A stretch of 13,121 nucleotides of DNA from an uncultured bacterium (GTDB lineage: Bacteria > Verrucomicrobiota > Lentisphaeria > Victivallales > UBA1829). The stretch spans positions 1 to 13,121 of the forward strand of contig URNE01000025.1 in NCBI GenBank assembly GCA_900549045.1. Reading direction: 5' to 3'. A program made the translations under genes and the position numbers. The notes under the pieces are model-generated. The model did not search any database. It was not told the origin of the DNA and saw nothing but the letters and a program-made list of their open reading frames with translations. This document shows positions 1 to 6,934 of this stretch, piece after piece (the stretch's first letter is position 1; each line of letters begins with the position of its first letter).

Positions 1-76
1 CCAGCAACAGCTTTCCCGCAGCAAAGACAAGACCGACTGCCGAAAAAACATCGGCGCCGGCCTCGGTTGAATTCAT
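1..76 (-). CDS. possible N-terminal fragment of an unidentified protein (runs off the left edge)
   Basis: An ATG at 74-76 opens a frame that stays open for 25 codons to the window edge and begins MNSTEAGADVFSAVGLVFAA. After a short polar start the residues are mostly small and hydrophobic (FSAVGLVFAAGKLLL), as in the first helix of a membrane protein. It would lie 63 bp downstream of the 820-aa gene on the same strand, so it could be co-transcribed with it. Against it, no Shine-Dalgarno precedes the ATG, whereas most other genes here have a strong one. A TTG five codons upstream is an alternative start but has no better ribosome site. Function cannot be assigned from 25 residues. Confidence 0.3.
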   Translation of the reverse strand, partial: MNSTEAGADVFSAVGLVFAAGKLLL

Positions 77-139
77 TTGCTGTTCAAGCAAAAAATTTAT
101 TTCTCTGATTCTCCGTTGAGAGCGTTGAATCAACTTTTC

Positions 140-2602
140 TCAGGTTCGGGCAACCATCGAGAACATCAGTCGGCCGGAAACATTCCGCACAACAATACAG
201 GGACCGTCAGGTGTATGCTCCCATTCCAGAGGAACCGGCGTTTTGTCAAAGATGTTGTATACCCCGACGTCCGGAGCACACACGACCTCCGGCGTCTCTT
301 CCGCGGCAAGAGGCGGGAAGAAACGGATTTCCGCATTCTTCAAGCCTGAACACATCAAATGCCCGCACCGCGAGTAGTACGGATAACTCTGCGGCTGAAG
401 TTTCAATGAAACGACCGAGGATTCCGACTGTTTCACAAAGCAGCGGCACTCCTTGCGCCAGCTCTTCTCCGGATGCCAGACGCCGTTTCCGGATCCGTCA
501 ATCCACGTCTCGCCCTCAATCACCAGCGGAACGCCGTACGGGGTGTTCACGTGCATTTCCGCCGTCGTGTCGGGCGCATATATCGAGAAGAAAAACGCAT
601 TGTCATGACGCGAAACGCTCGTGCGCGGAACCTTCGATTCAGCCGAACGGAGCACACAGCCGAAGCGCCAGCCGAATTCTCCGGCAAGATCGCGCAGCAG
701 ACGCGGAACAGGGAAAATCTCTCCGTCTTTCGCATAATCGAAATTGCGTCCGTCCCATATGTCGTTCGATGCGGGAAGAACCGCGCGCACGAATCCGATC
801 TCCGCGCCGTTCTCAAGTCTCCGGCTCAACGCAACAACACGTTCCTCTCCGCCGCAGTGTGCAACTGCACGCGTCCGGAACGATGCTCCTTCCGCCGGGA
901 CCTCCGTAAGCCCGCCGCAGGAATACTGCGGAAGAATATGCACCGTCGAAGGAAACTCTTCCGGGCAGCCATCGCCTTTCATGCGGGTCTCGACAGCGAC
1001 ATCGCCAGAGATCGCCGTATCCGCACGCAGCTGAAGCAGAGCTTTCACACGCTCCGGCGCTCCCTGCATCACGCCATAAAACAGAATCTTTCCGCCTGAA
1101 GCAAGATGCGCTTCCAGAGCGTCCATGTTCGCCCCGTCGGCGGCGGAAACCGGAACGACAAGGATTTTTCCCTTCAGCGCCGGATTCTTCTCCGCCGTCA
1201 GCCTGCGGAAAATGCGGGTGCTGACCACGGTGTTCAGAGGCAGTCCCTCCTGCACGCATTCGCCGATGAACATCTCCTCCGTAAACACAATATCGGGGCG
1301 CGGATTCGCGCCGCGCACATGATCGGTATACTCGTCGAACGGGTAGACCCAAACGAGCGGCGAGGGCCGGTCCGGCGCATGGTCAAACGCCTCGAACAGG
1401 TGCGGAATCACTTCATGCGGCACCTGGTCGGGCAGTTCGCCCCACGTGCTGTCGACCGAAAGCAGAGCGACGCTGTTGGCGGAGACGGTCCGGCCGTTGT
1501 CGTCAATTCTGGACACCGCGAGAACCGGGTAGAGATCCCACGGTTCGCGCGCATAGCGGTCGAGCCACGGGCTGTTGCAGAACCAGGGATCATGGATGTA
1601 ATAGCGGAACGGAAGACGGTCGTCGGGAAGTTCCGCGATGTGGGACATCCACGCGACGATTTCGAGTCCGGTGTTGAAGTTCAGAGCCGCCCATGGGGAA
1701 TTGACCGGAGGCGCAATTCTGTATTTGCCGTAAAGTTCGCGGATGGGGCATGCGTCCGTCGCGATCTCCAGACCGGCGGAGCAGTTGCTGCCGCGCGTCT
1801 CGACGACGCATTCCGGATACGCATCAAAGAAATCCTTCCAGAACGAAAGCATCAGTTCCGCCGCCTCGCCCGCTTTTTCCGGATGAAACGCGTGTTTGTC
1901 GAAAAGCATTCCGGTGATGCCCCATGTCTCCGTCCCGAAGCCCATGCCGTTGGAAAGCCAGAGATAGTCGAACCCAAGGTCTTTTTCCATTGCCTTGTAC
2001 TGTTTCGCAAGGAAGGTTCCGACCGATGTTCCCTCCGGAATGCCGTCCGGATACGCCGCATAGCGCTCCGAATCCGCATGAAAACGCGCGGTGCAGGTGA
2101 CCACGCTGTTCGCGAACATGGTGTGTCCCAGGCAAATTTCGGGATGCTTCCGGTATTTGAAGTTGGAAATGGCGAATTCCGGACCGTTGTCGTAGGTTGC
2201 GCCGATGCGGATGGGCTTCCGCGCGATCTCCGCCCCGGTCTCGCGGACGACTTCAATAAGACGCTTGAGCCAGGCATAGGAGCGCGGCCCGGCGTCCGGA
2301 ACGACCTTGACGGGATAATGATGCGTCTGGTGCTTCTGCCGCTCCGTGGCGTTCTCCGGACACGGCGTGTGATTCGCGCATCCCGCCCAGTACGCCCACT
2401 CGAACGTCTGCGAAAGGTCGCCCGAATATTCAAATATTTCGCTGCCGTCCGACGTCCAGAGCATGACGGACACCGCATCCGCGGCATCCGTCAGCGGCTT
2501 CCACTGGGTGAACATGCGGCGGCAAACCGCATACATCGTCGCTTCCGATTCATCCCGGAACGGTTTGGAGCTGAGCTCCAGCGTAACATTCTTCAAGTGC
2601 AT
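140..2602 (-). CDS. 820-aa putative glycoside-hydrolase-like protein, family not recognised
   Basis: I chose the ATG at 2602 because AAGGAGA sits 8 nt upstream. The frame also extends to an ATG at 2668, but those 22 extra codons would cover the -10 box and the ribosome site. There is no signal peptide or membrane segment, so the product is probably cytoplasmic. Residues 1-440 are rich in aromatic and acidic clusters (for example FGTETWG near 222-228, VVETRG near 266-271, YIHDPWF near 335-341), which resembles a (beta/alpha)8 sugar-hydrolase barrel. Residues about 445-515 (KGKILVVPVSAADG, then ASGGKILFYGV) look like the Rossmann-like amidotransferase or trimerisation domain of GH42-type beta-galactosidases. 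The C-terminus (about 660-820) looks beta-rich. The E225 and E268 regions are candidate catalytic sites only by guess. It has its own promoter and is probably independent of the upstream operon. It could equally be a non-catalytic relative. The gene is certain; the function is weakly supported. Confidence 0.85.
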   Translation of the reverse strand: MHLKNVTLELSSKPFRDESEATMYAVCRRMFTQWKPLTDAADAVSVMLWTSDGSEIFEYSGDLSQTFEWAYWAGCANHTPCPENATERQKHQTHHYPVKVVPDAGPRSYAWLKRLIEVVRETGAEIARKPIRIGATYDNGPEFAISNFKYRKHPEICLGHTMFANSVVTCTARFHADSERYAAYPDGIPEGTSVGTFLAKQYKAMEKDLGFDYLWLSNGMGFGTETWGITGMLFDKHAFHPEKAGEAAELMLSFWKDFFDAYPECVVETRGSNCSAGLEIATDACPIRELYGKYRIAPPVNSPWAALNFNTGLEIVAWMSHIAELPDDRLPFRYYIHDPWFCNSPWLDRYAREPWDLYPVLAVSRIDDNGRTVSANSVALLSVDSTWGELPDQVPHEVIPHLFEAFDHAPDRPSPLVWVYPFDEYTDHVRGANPRPDIVFTEEMFIGECVQEGLPLNTVVSTRIFRRLTAEKNPALKGKILVVPVSAADGANMDALEAHLASGGKILFYGVMQGAPERVKALLQLRADTAISGDVAVETRMKGDGCPEEFPSTVHILPQYSCGGLTEVPAEGASFRTRAVAHCGGEERVVALSRRLENGAEIGFVRAVLPASNDIWDGRNFDYAKDGEIFPVPRLLRDLAGEFGWRFGCVLRSAESKVPRTSVSRHDNAFFFSIYAPDTTAEMHVNTPYGVPLVIEGETWIDGSGNGVWHPEKSWRKECRCFVKQSESSVVSLKLQPQSYPYYSRCGHLMCSGLKNAEIRFFPPLAAEETPEVVCAPDVGVYNIFDKTPVPLEWEHTPDGPCIVVRNVSGRLMFSMVART

Positions 2603-2610
2603 ATAACACG

Positions 2611-2617
2611 TCTCCTT
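2611..2617 (-). promoter_or_regulatory. ribosome binding site deciding the start of the 820-aa gene
   Basis: On the minus strand the sequence reads AAGGAGA, then eight bases, then the ATG at 2602. This close match to the anti-Shine-Dalgarno fixes the start at 2602 and rules out the longer open frame from 2668. Confidence 0.8.
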
Positions 2618-2633
2618 GTTTGATTCCGCATAT

Positions 2634-2639
2634 ATTATA
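2634..2639 (-). promoter_or_regulatory. -10 box of the promoter for the 820-aa gene
   Basis: A perfect TATAAT lies 31 bp upstream of the start codon on the minus strand and would give a leader of about 25 nt. At 17-bp spacing the -35 position reads AAGCGG, a poor match that falls inside one arm of an inverted repeat (2653-2687). A weak -35 overlapped by a palindrome is typical of a regulated, activator- or repressor-dependent promoter. That regulation is inference. Confidence 0.55.
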
Positions 2640-2652
2640 CACCCGAAATGCG

Positions 2653-2687
2653 AAATCCGCTTGGACAATCGTCCGGAAAGCGGATTT
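2653..2687. repeat. inverted repeat with 10-bp arms: hairpin or operator
   Basis: AAATCCGCTT (2653-2662) is exactly complementary to AAGCGGATTT (2678-2687). An inner GGAC/GTCC pair closes a four-base loop, leaving a three-base bulge on one side. It lies between the end of the seven-gene operon and the -10 box of the 820-aa gene, and its left arm covers the -35 position. It could be an operator, or a hairpin ending operon transcription. No T-run follows on the minus strand, so a standard intrinsic terminator is unlikely. Confidence 0.6.
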
Positions 2688-2715
2688 TCGGTGCAAAAAA
2701 CGCAATATTGTCCAA
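2661..2715. repeat. second, overlapping inverted repeat with 9-bp arms
   Basis: TTGGACAAT (2661-2669) is the reverse complement of ATTGTCCAA (2707-2715), with 37 bases between. The left arm overlaps the end of one stem and most of the inner stem of the 2653-2687 hairpin, so in RNA the full structures would compete. In DNA the two half-sites could bind a dimeric regulator. Confidence 0.45.
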
Positions 2716-2722
2716 AAGATTT

Positions 2723-4309
2723 TTACTTCCGGGCTTCCGCCTTCTCCGATTTCTCCGCCTGCGCGGCGGAAATGTAGGCTTTCACCCGCTCTCCGATGGC
2801 GGGGAAGTTCTGGACGACGCTTCGCGCGATCTCCGTCTTCATCATGTCAAAGGGCGGAAGACGCACGCGTCCCTTCTCGTCGTCGAACTCCTTCTGGAAA
2901 CGGTTGTAGGCGATTTCCGCAAGTTTCAGATGCGCGGACGCGCCCTCTTCGTCGTCGTAACCGAGCAGCAGACAGCTCTGGAAGATCAGACCGCTGATCA
3001 GCTCGTGGACCTGCTTGTAGCTGCCGTCCTTGATGTCCTCGGTCCACTCGCGGAGAATGAACGTGTCGAAATCCTGATAACGCGGATCATTGCGGCGTTC
3101 CTTGCGGATAAGACGGAAGTATTCGCGCGCCTTCGCGTATTTGCCGTAGCTGTAGAGCGTTACGGCGGCGTTCTTCATGAAGTTGTCGAGCGCGCTCTTG
3201 AAGGTGAGCGTTTCGTTGCGCTTGTAGGCGTCGAGATACCCCTCTCGGACCGCGTCGACGATGCCGAGATTCGGGATGAGCATGTAGTTCATGCTCGGCT
3301 CCTTGCCCGGAAGCAGAATGCGGCCGGCGATGAACGACTCCTTCAGCGACTGCGTAATCATGCGGTCACAGTCGATGCTCTCGCGCTTCGGACTGTACAT
3401 GATGCCGAGCGTCGCCCAGTAGATCGCGAAGGAGTCGGAGAGACGCCAGTCGAGTTCGCCGTATTTCTGATTGATTTCCAGCACGATTTCCGGGCGGAGC
3501 TTGTAGTACTCGCGCAACCAGAGGGCGCGGAGGAAGGTGTCAAGCCCGTTTTTCGTCTCGGGAGCAAGCGATTCCGCGAGCTTTTCCGGAAGAACGCCCT
3601 CTTTGCGGAAGGCGGCGGAAAGAGCCTCCAGATTCTCGAATCCGGCGGCTTTGACGGACTCAAAGAGTTTGGAGTCGTCCGCATGGAGTTTGCGGAATTC
3701 GGAAATGGTTTTCGGCGCAGCGGCAAGCGCTTTCCAGTCGGGGGAATCGCCGTTGTAAACCTTCATCATCTCCTTGCAGATCATGTACTTGTAATAACGC
3801 TGGGCGTCGTCGAGCATGTTGCCGATTTTGTGCTGGTAAATCCAGCCGAGCTCGCGGTAGAGAAGCGGGTCGTTGGCGTTGTAGTCGAGCGCCTCGTCGC
3901 GGATGAGTTCGATTCCGCGCTGCACCCAGCGCCAGCGGTCGACGGGAGAGGTGTAGGTGACGGAGATGTTGTATGCCATGTTCCACGCGAGATAGGCGGT
4001 TGCGCCGGTGAACTTCGGCTGAAGTTTGGTGATCCACGATGCAAGCTGCACCATCTCGAAGTATTTTCCCTGCTGCTGGAGCCCGTTTGTGCGGAGCCAG
4101 AGCATATCCGCAAGAATGCCGCGGAACCCGCCGAGCGCAACCGTGGTGAACGCGACCGTCGGGGGGAGTCCCTCAATGCCGGCTTCATCGACCAGTTTGT
4201 CGGTCTTCACGATGCTGTCGAGCCGTTTCTGCACAAGAAGCGTCGCGCCGATGAGAACGGCGAACGCGGCGAGCGCGAAAAACCAGATTCGGAAACGTCT
4301 GAAATACAT
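2723..4309 (-). CDS. membrane-anchored helical (TPR-like) protein of the ABC/SPFH operon
   Basis: This 528-aa protein is the last gene of the operon. It begins 6 bp after the permease stop, with GGAGG upstream of its ATG. A single hydrophobic helix at residues 8-26 follows a basic start (MYFRRFR), so it is a signal anchor with the bulk outside the cytoplasm, or an uncleaved signal. The remainder looks entirely helical. Residues about 50-115 (LPPTVAFTTVALGGFRG, then ADMLWLR, GKYFEMVQLASWITKLQP) and 124-175 (WRWVQRGIELI, ELGWIYQHKIGN) have the aromatic/Ala spacing of TPR-like helix pairs. Residues about 365-475 resemble further repeats (YGKYAKAREYFRLI). The C-terminus is charged and lysine/glutamate-rich. 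From memory, PVC genomes carry similar proteins next to ABC-2 permeases. Its role is probably as an accessory or periplasmic partner of that transporter; this is inferred from position and not from any catalytic motif. Confidence 0.85.
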   Translation of the reverse strand: MYFRRFRIWFFALAAFAVLIGATLLVQKRLDSIVKTDKLVDEAGIEGLPPTVAFTTVALGGFRGILADMLWLRTNGLQQQGKYFEMVQLASWITKLQPKFTGATAYLAWNMAYNISVTYTSPVDRWRWVQRGIELIRDEALDYNANDPLLYRELGWIYQHKIGNMLDDAQRYYKYMICKEMMKVYNGDSPDWKALAAAPKTISEFRKLHADDSKLFESVKAAGFENLEALSAAFRKEGVLPEKLAESLAPETKNGLDTFLRALWLREYYKLRPEIVLEINQKYGELDWRLSDSFAIYWATLGIMYSPKRESIDCDRMITQSLKESFIAGRILLPGKEPSMNYMLIPNLGIVDAVREGYLDAYKRNETLTFKSALDNFMKNAAVTLYSYGKYAKAREYFRLIRKERRNDPRYQDFDTFILREWTEDIKDGSYKQVHELISGLIFQSCLLLGYDDEEGASAHLKLAEIAYNRFQKEFDDEKGRVRLPPFDMMKTEIARSVVQNFPAIGERVKAYISAAQAEKSEKAEARK

Positions 4310-4315
4310 GATATT

Positions 4316-5764
4316 TTACCTCCGGATTGCGGCGAGCGAAAGCTCGCGGCGGTTGTAAAGCCACGCACCGAGCAACGCGAGCGGAACGCCTTTCAGCACG
4401 ATCTGAAAGAGAATCGCAGAACCGATTACGGAAAGCTCAATGAGTTCGCCGTTCGCGATTGCATCCGATATGCCGAACTTCTGAAGCGGAATGATCACGG
4501 AATGCAGCATGCGTCCAAGCCAGTAGCCGTAAAGATCCATCGCCGGCATATCAAGTCCGCCGTACGTCGCCTCGCTCGAAATCAGAAACGACGCGAAGAA
4601 GCCGAACGCCATGTACGAAATCGTAATGAAGATCGCCGTCGGCATGGAGAGGAACGAGGCGAGCGAAACCGCCACCAGAACCGACGCCGTCACGCCGAGG
4701 AAAATCATGAACACGCCGCGCACATAGTTCGCAAAAAATCCGGTCTCCTTCAGCAGCAGCGTCGGACCGTCCGCCACCTGGATGACGAGCGGTTTTCCGC
4801 TCGGCGCAAGGTTTGTGAAACCGATCACCGCTTCGCCGTTCACGATGACATTGTCCGCCGGAAGTTCAAATTCGTTCATTGCGGCGGTGAGAATCTGTTC
4901 CGGCGGACGCGAAACATATCTCAGGCGCGGAACCGGATCCGGCAGCTTTTCGCCGGGCTTCAAAGTCTTCGGATCGGGCTTTTCGATATAATTGATCACC
5001 GCGCCCCACGCGCCGTAACCGTGATCCTGACTCTGCTGAACATCGACCATGCCCGAATACGCGCGGTAACGGATGAAGAACGAACTGTCTTCCGGAATCT
5101 TCTCCGGAAGCCCCGTATAAGTCCAGTAACGGGTCTTGCCCGCAGGAATTTCCGCCATTGCGGCGACAATCTGACGGTATATGACATCAATCGCCTTCGC
5201 GCGGGCGTCCCCGGTGAGCACCTGCGAAATGAGCACGCCCTGCGAATTCTTCTTTTCATTGAACGCCTTGAGCGCAATCGCCTTCACATCCGGCAGCTCG
5301 GGCCGGTAGGCGCGGCGTCCGGTGAGCACTTCGTTTTCCATGCGGACGCGCTCCTCCGGCGGGAAATCCTGACGGCCGCTCTGATAGAGAATGAAGCCGT
5401 AAACCACGGCGGAAGAAATCAGCAGCAGCGCCGCAAGGACGGCAAGCACGCCGGTGAACTTCCCGAGCCAGACAACGTAGCGGGAGACGGGTTTGACGAC
5501 GATCAGATGCAGCCGGCAGTCCTCCACATCCGCTGTCATGGTCTGGCAGCCGAGCCAGACGCCCGAAAGCATCAGCATGACGGTGATGAACGTGAAGCAG
5601 TATTCCAGAGAAACCTGCATGTAGCCGTATGCGGTTCCGTCGCCTTTGATTGTGTTCGGCACAAGCAGGACGCCGAGCAGAAGCACGAAGAGCAGGAACT
5701 GGAACACATGCGACCGCACGGCACTCCGGCAGGTCAGCTTGACAATGGCAGAAAACGAAGTCAT
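4316..5764 (-). CDS. ABC-2-like transporter permease with a large extracytoplasmic domain
   Basis: The 482-aa product has about six hydrophobic segments, near residues 19-36, 52-72, 104-126, 347-368, 374-395 and 445-468. The first three and last three flank a soluble region of roughly 220 residues (127-345) that should face outside. Between helices 2 and 3 is the cytoplasmic-loop pattern of ABC-2/NatB permeases (TMTADVEDCRLHLIVVKPVS then RYVVWLGKF), where the permease couples to the ATPase. The ATPase gene ends 15 bp upstream and GGAGGAG precedes this ATG, so the two form one transporter, probably as a homodimer of each. Substrate is unknown; relatives export lipids, drugs, Na+ or polysaccharides. 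The large external domain is unusual for simple NatB-type permeases and suggests contact with an envelope partner, perhaps the downstream TPR-like protein. Confidence 0.88.
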   Translation of the reverse strand: MTSFSAIVKLTCRSAVRSHVFQFLLFVLLLGVLLVPNTIKGDGTAYGYMQVSLEYCFTFITVMLMLSGVWLGCQTMTADVEDCRLHLIVVKPVSRYVVWLGKFTGVLAVLAALLLISSAVVYGFILYQSGRQDFPPEERVRMENEVLTGRRAYRPELPDVKAIALKAFNEKKNSQGVLISQVLTGDARAKAIDVIYRQIVAAMAEIPAGKTRYWTYTGLPEKIPEDSSFFIRYRAYSGMVDVQQSQDHGYGAWGAVINYIEKPDPKTLKPGEKLPDPVPRLRYVSRPPEQILTAAMNEFELPADNVIVNGEAVIGFTNLAPSGKPLVIQVADGPTLLLKETGFFANYVRGVFMIFLGVTASVLVAVSLASFLSMPTAIFITISYMAFGFFASFLISSEATYGGLDMPAMDLYGYWLGRMLHSVIIPLQKFGISDAIANGELIELSVIGSAILFQIVLKGVPLALLGAWLYNRRELSLAAIRR

Positions 5765-5779
5765 TTCAACTCCTCCGCG

Positions 5780-6919
5780 TCACAGATCTTTTTTGCCGGA
5801 GAGAAGATCTTTGAGCTTCTGATTCGCCTCATTGAGCTGTTCTCTTGCGGCGTTGAGCTCTTTTGCATCCTCCGGCTCCTCCTTCGGGACGTCATCGGAT
5901 TCGAGAGAGGTCAGACGCTGTTCGTCGACCCGCGGTTCCGCTTTGACCGGTTCCGGTTTCGGCGGCTCCGGCTTCCTGAGTCCGGCAAGCACTTCGAGTT
6001 TTTCTTTGGAATCGCCGCCGGAGAGATAATCCGCGATTTCCCCTCCCGAAGTCGCGCCCGAAGTCTCCACGCTTTCACGCTTCGCCCTGTTCACGACGTC
6101 GAGGAAGAAATCTTCCAGACTCATGCGCGGGTGATCCAGCGTATACGTTCCGCCGTTCTTTTTGATGACGGATACGATCTGTTCCATTGCCTCATCGGGC
6201 AGATCGGGCATGGTGATGCGGCTGGAGCCCTTCACGGTGAGCAGTTCGCTGATCGGTCCCTGCGCGCGGATTTTTCCGCCGTAGAGAATCATGACGCGGT
6301 CGCAGACGTCCTCCACATCGCCGAGCAGGTGACTTGTGACGATGACGGTTTTGCCGCGCTTCTTGAGCAGGCGGATGAGGTCCTTGACCTCCTTGCAGCC
6401 GATCGGATCAAGTCCGGAGGTGGGTTCGTCGAGAATGAGGAACGCGGGGTCGTTGATCATCGCCTGCGCAAGACCGATACGGCGCGCCATGCCCTTCGAG
6501 AACTCGCCGACCTGGCGGTTGCGTGCGTGCGAGAGCCCCACCATGTCGAGCAGCTGCTCCGTGCGGAGCCTGCGCTCCTCGGCGGAAAGATTGAAGAGCG
6601 AAGCGAAGAAATCAAGAGTCTCCGCCGCGGTGAGGTACTTGTAAAGATACGTTTCCTCGGGCAGATAGCCGATCATCTTCTTGGTGTCGACATCGCGCGG
6701 GGAACGCCCGAAAACGGTGAGGCGGCCGGCTGTCGGATAGAGCAGACCGAGCAGCATTTTCACCGTGGTGGATTTTCCCGAGCCGTTCGGACCGAGCAGA
6801 CCGAGCACTTCGCCTTCCCGGACCTCGAAATCAATGTCGTTGACGGCTTTCGCCTTCGGACGGTTCCAGAAATCCTTGAACTCCTTGGTGAGTCCGACCG
6901 CTTCCACAACGTTTCCCAT
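5780..6919 (-). CDS. ABC transporter ATP-binding protein with a coiled-coil C-terminal extension
   Basis: This 379-aa nucleotide-binding subunit powers the adjacent permease. Visible motifs are Walker A GPNGSGKST (43-51), the signature FSKGMARR (140-147, in place of the usual LSGGQ), Walker B LILDEP (161-166), the D-loop SGLDP (168-172) and the switch histidine in TSHLL (H197). The FSKGM signature is common in NatA/CcmA-type importers and exporters paired with ABC-2 permeases. The catalytic fold ends near residue 230. The next section to about 280 resembles the C-terminal domain of such ATPases. Residues 315-330 form a proline/lysine/glutamate-rich linker (KPEPPKPEPVKAEP), and 350-373 form a short coiled coil. 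That tail is not needed for ATP hydrolysis and probably mediates partner binding. AGGAGA precedes the ATG, 15 bp after the metal-ATPase stop. Confidence 0.95.
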   Translation of the reverse strand: MGNVVEAVGLTKEFKDFWNRPKAKAVNDIDFEVREGEVLGLLGPNGSGKSTTVKMLLGLLYPTAGRLTVFGRSPRDVDTKKMIGYLPEETYLYKYLTAAETLDFFASLFNLSAEERRLRTEQLLDMVGLSHARNRQVGEFSKGMARRIGLAQAMINDPAFLILDEPTSGLDPIGCKEVKDLIRLLKKRGKTVIVTSHLLGDVEDVCDRVMILYGGKIRAQGPISELLTVKGSSRITMPDLPDEAMEQIVSVIKKNGGTYTLDHPRMSLEDFFLDVVNRAKRESVETSGATSGGEIADYLSGGDSKEKLEVLAGLRKPEPPKPEPVKAEPRVDEQRLTSLESDDVPKEEPEDAKELNAAREQLNEANQKLKDLLSGKKDL

Positions 6920-6934
6920 TTCAACTCTCCTGAA

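Noticed and set aside
106..132. TGATTC/GAATCA hairpin followed on the minus strand by a short T-run, as a terminator for the 820-aa gene
   Set aside because: The stem is only six AT-rich pairs with a 15-base loop, and the T-run is about ten bases away, so it is too weak to call.
1106..2623. Plus-strand open frame of 505 codons opposite the 820-aa gene
   Set aside because: It is in mirror phase with the sense codons and has no ribosome site or recognisable protein.
2603..2668. Longer start (ATG at 2668) for the 820-aa protein
   Set aside because: The additional 22 codons would cover a perfect -10 box and the Shine-Dalgarno that points to the ATG at 2602.
2653..2687. Intrinsic terminator at the operon end
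   Set aside because: The stem is good, but no T-run follows on the minus strand, so it is reported as an inverted repeat of uncertain role.
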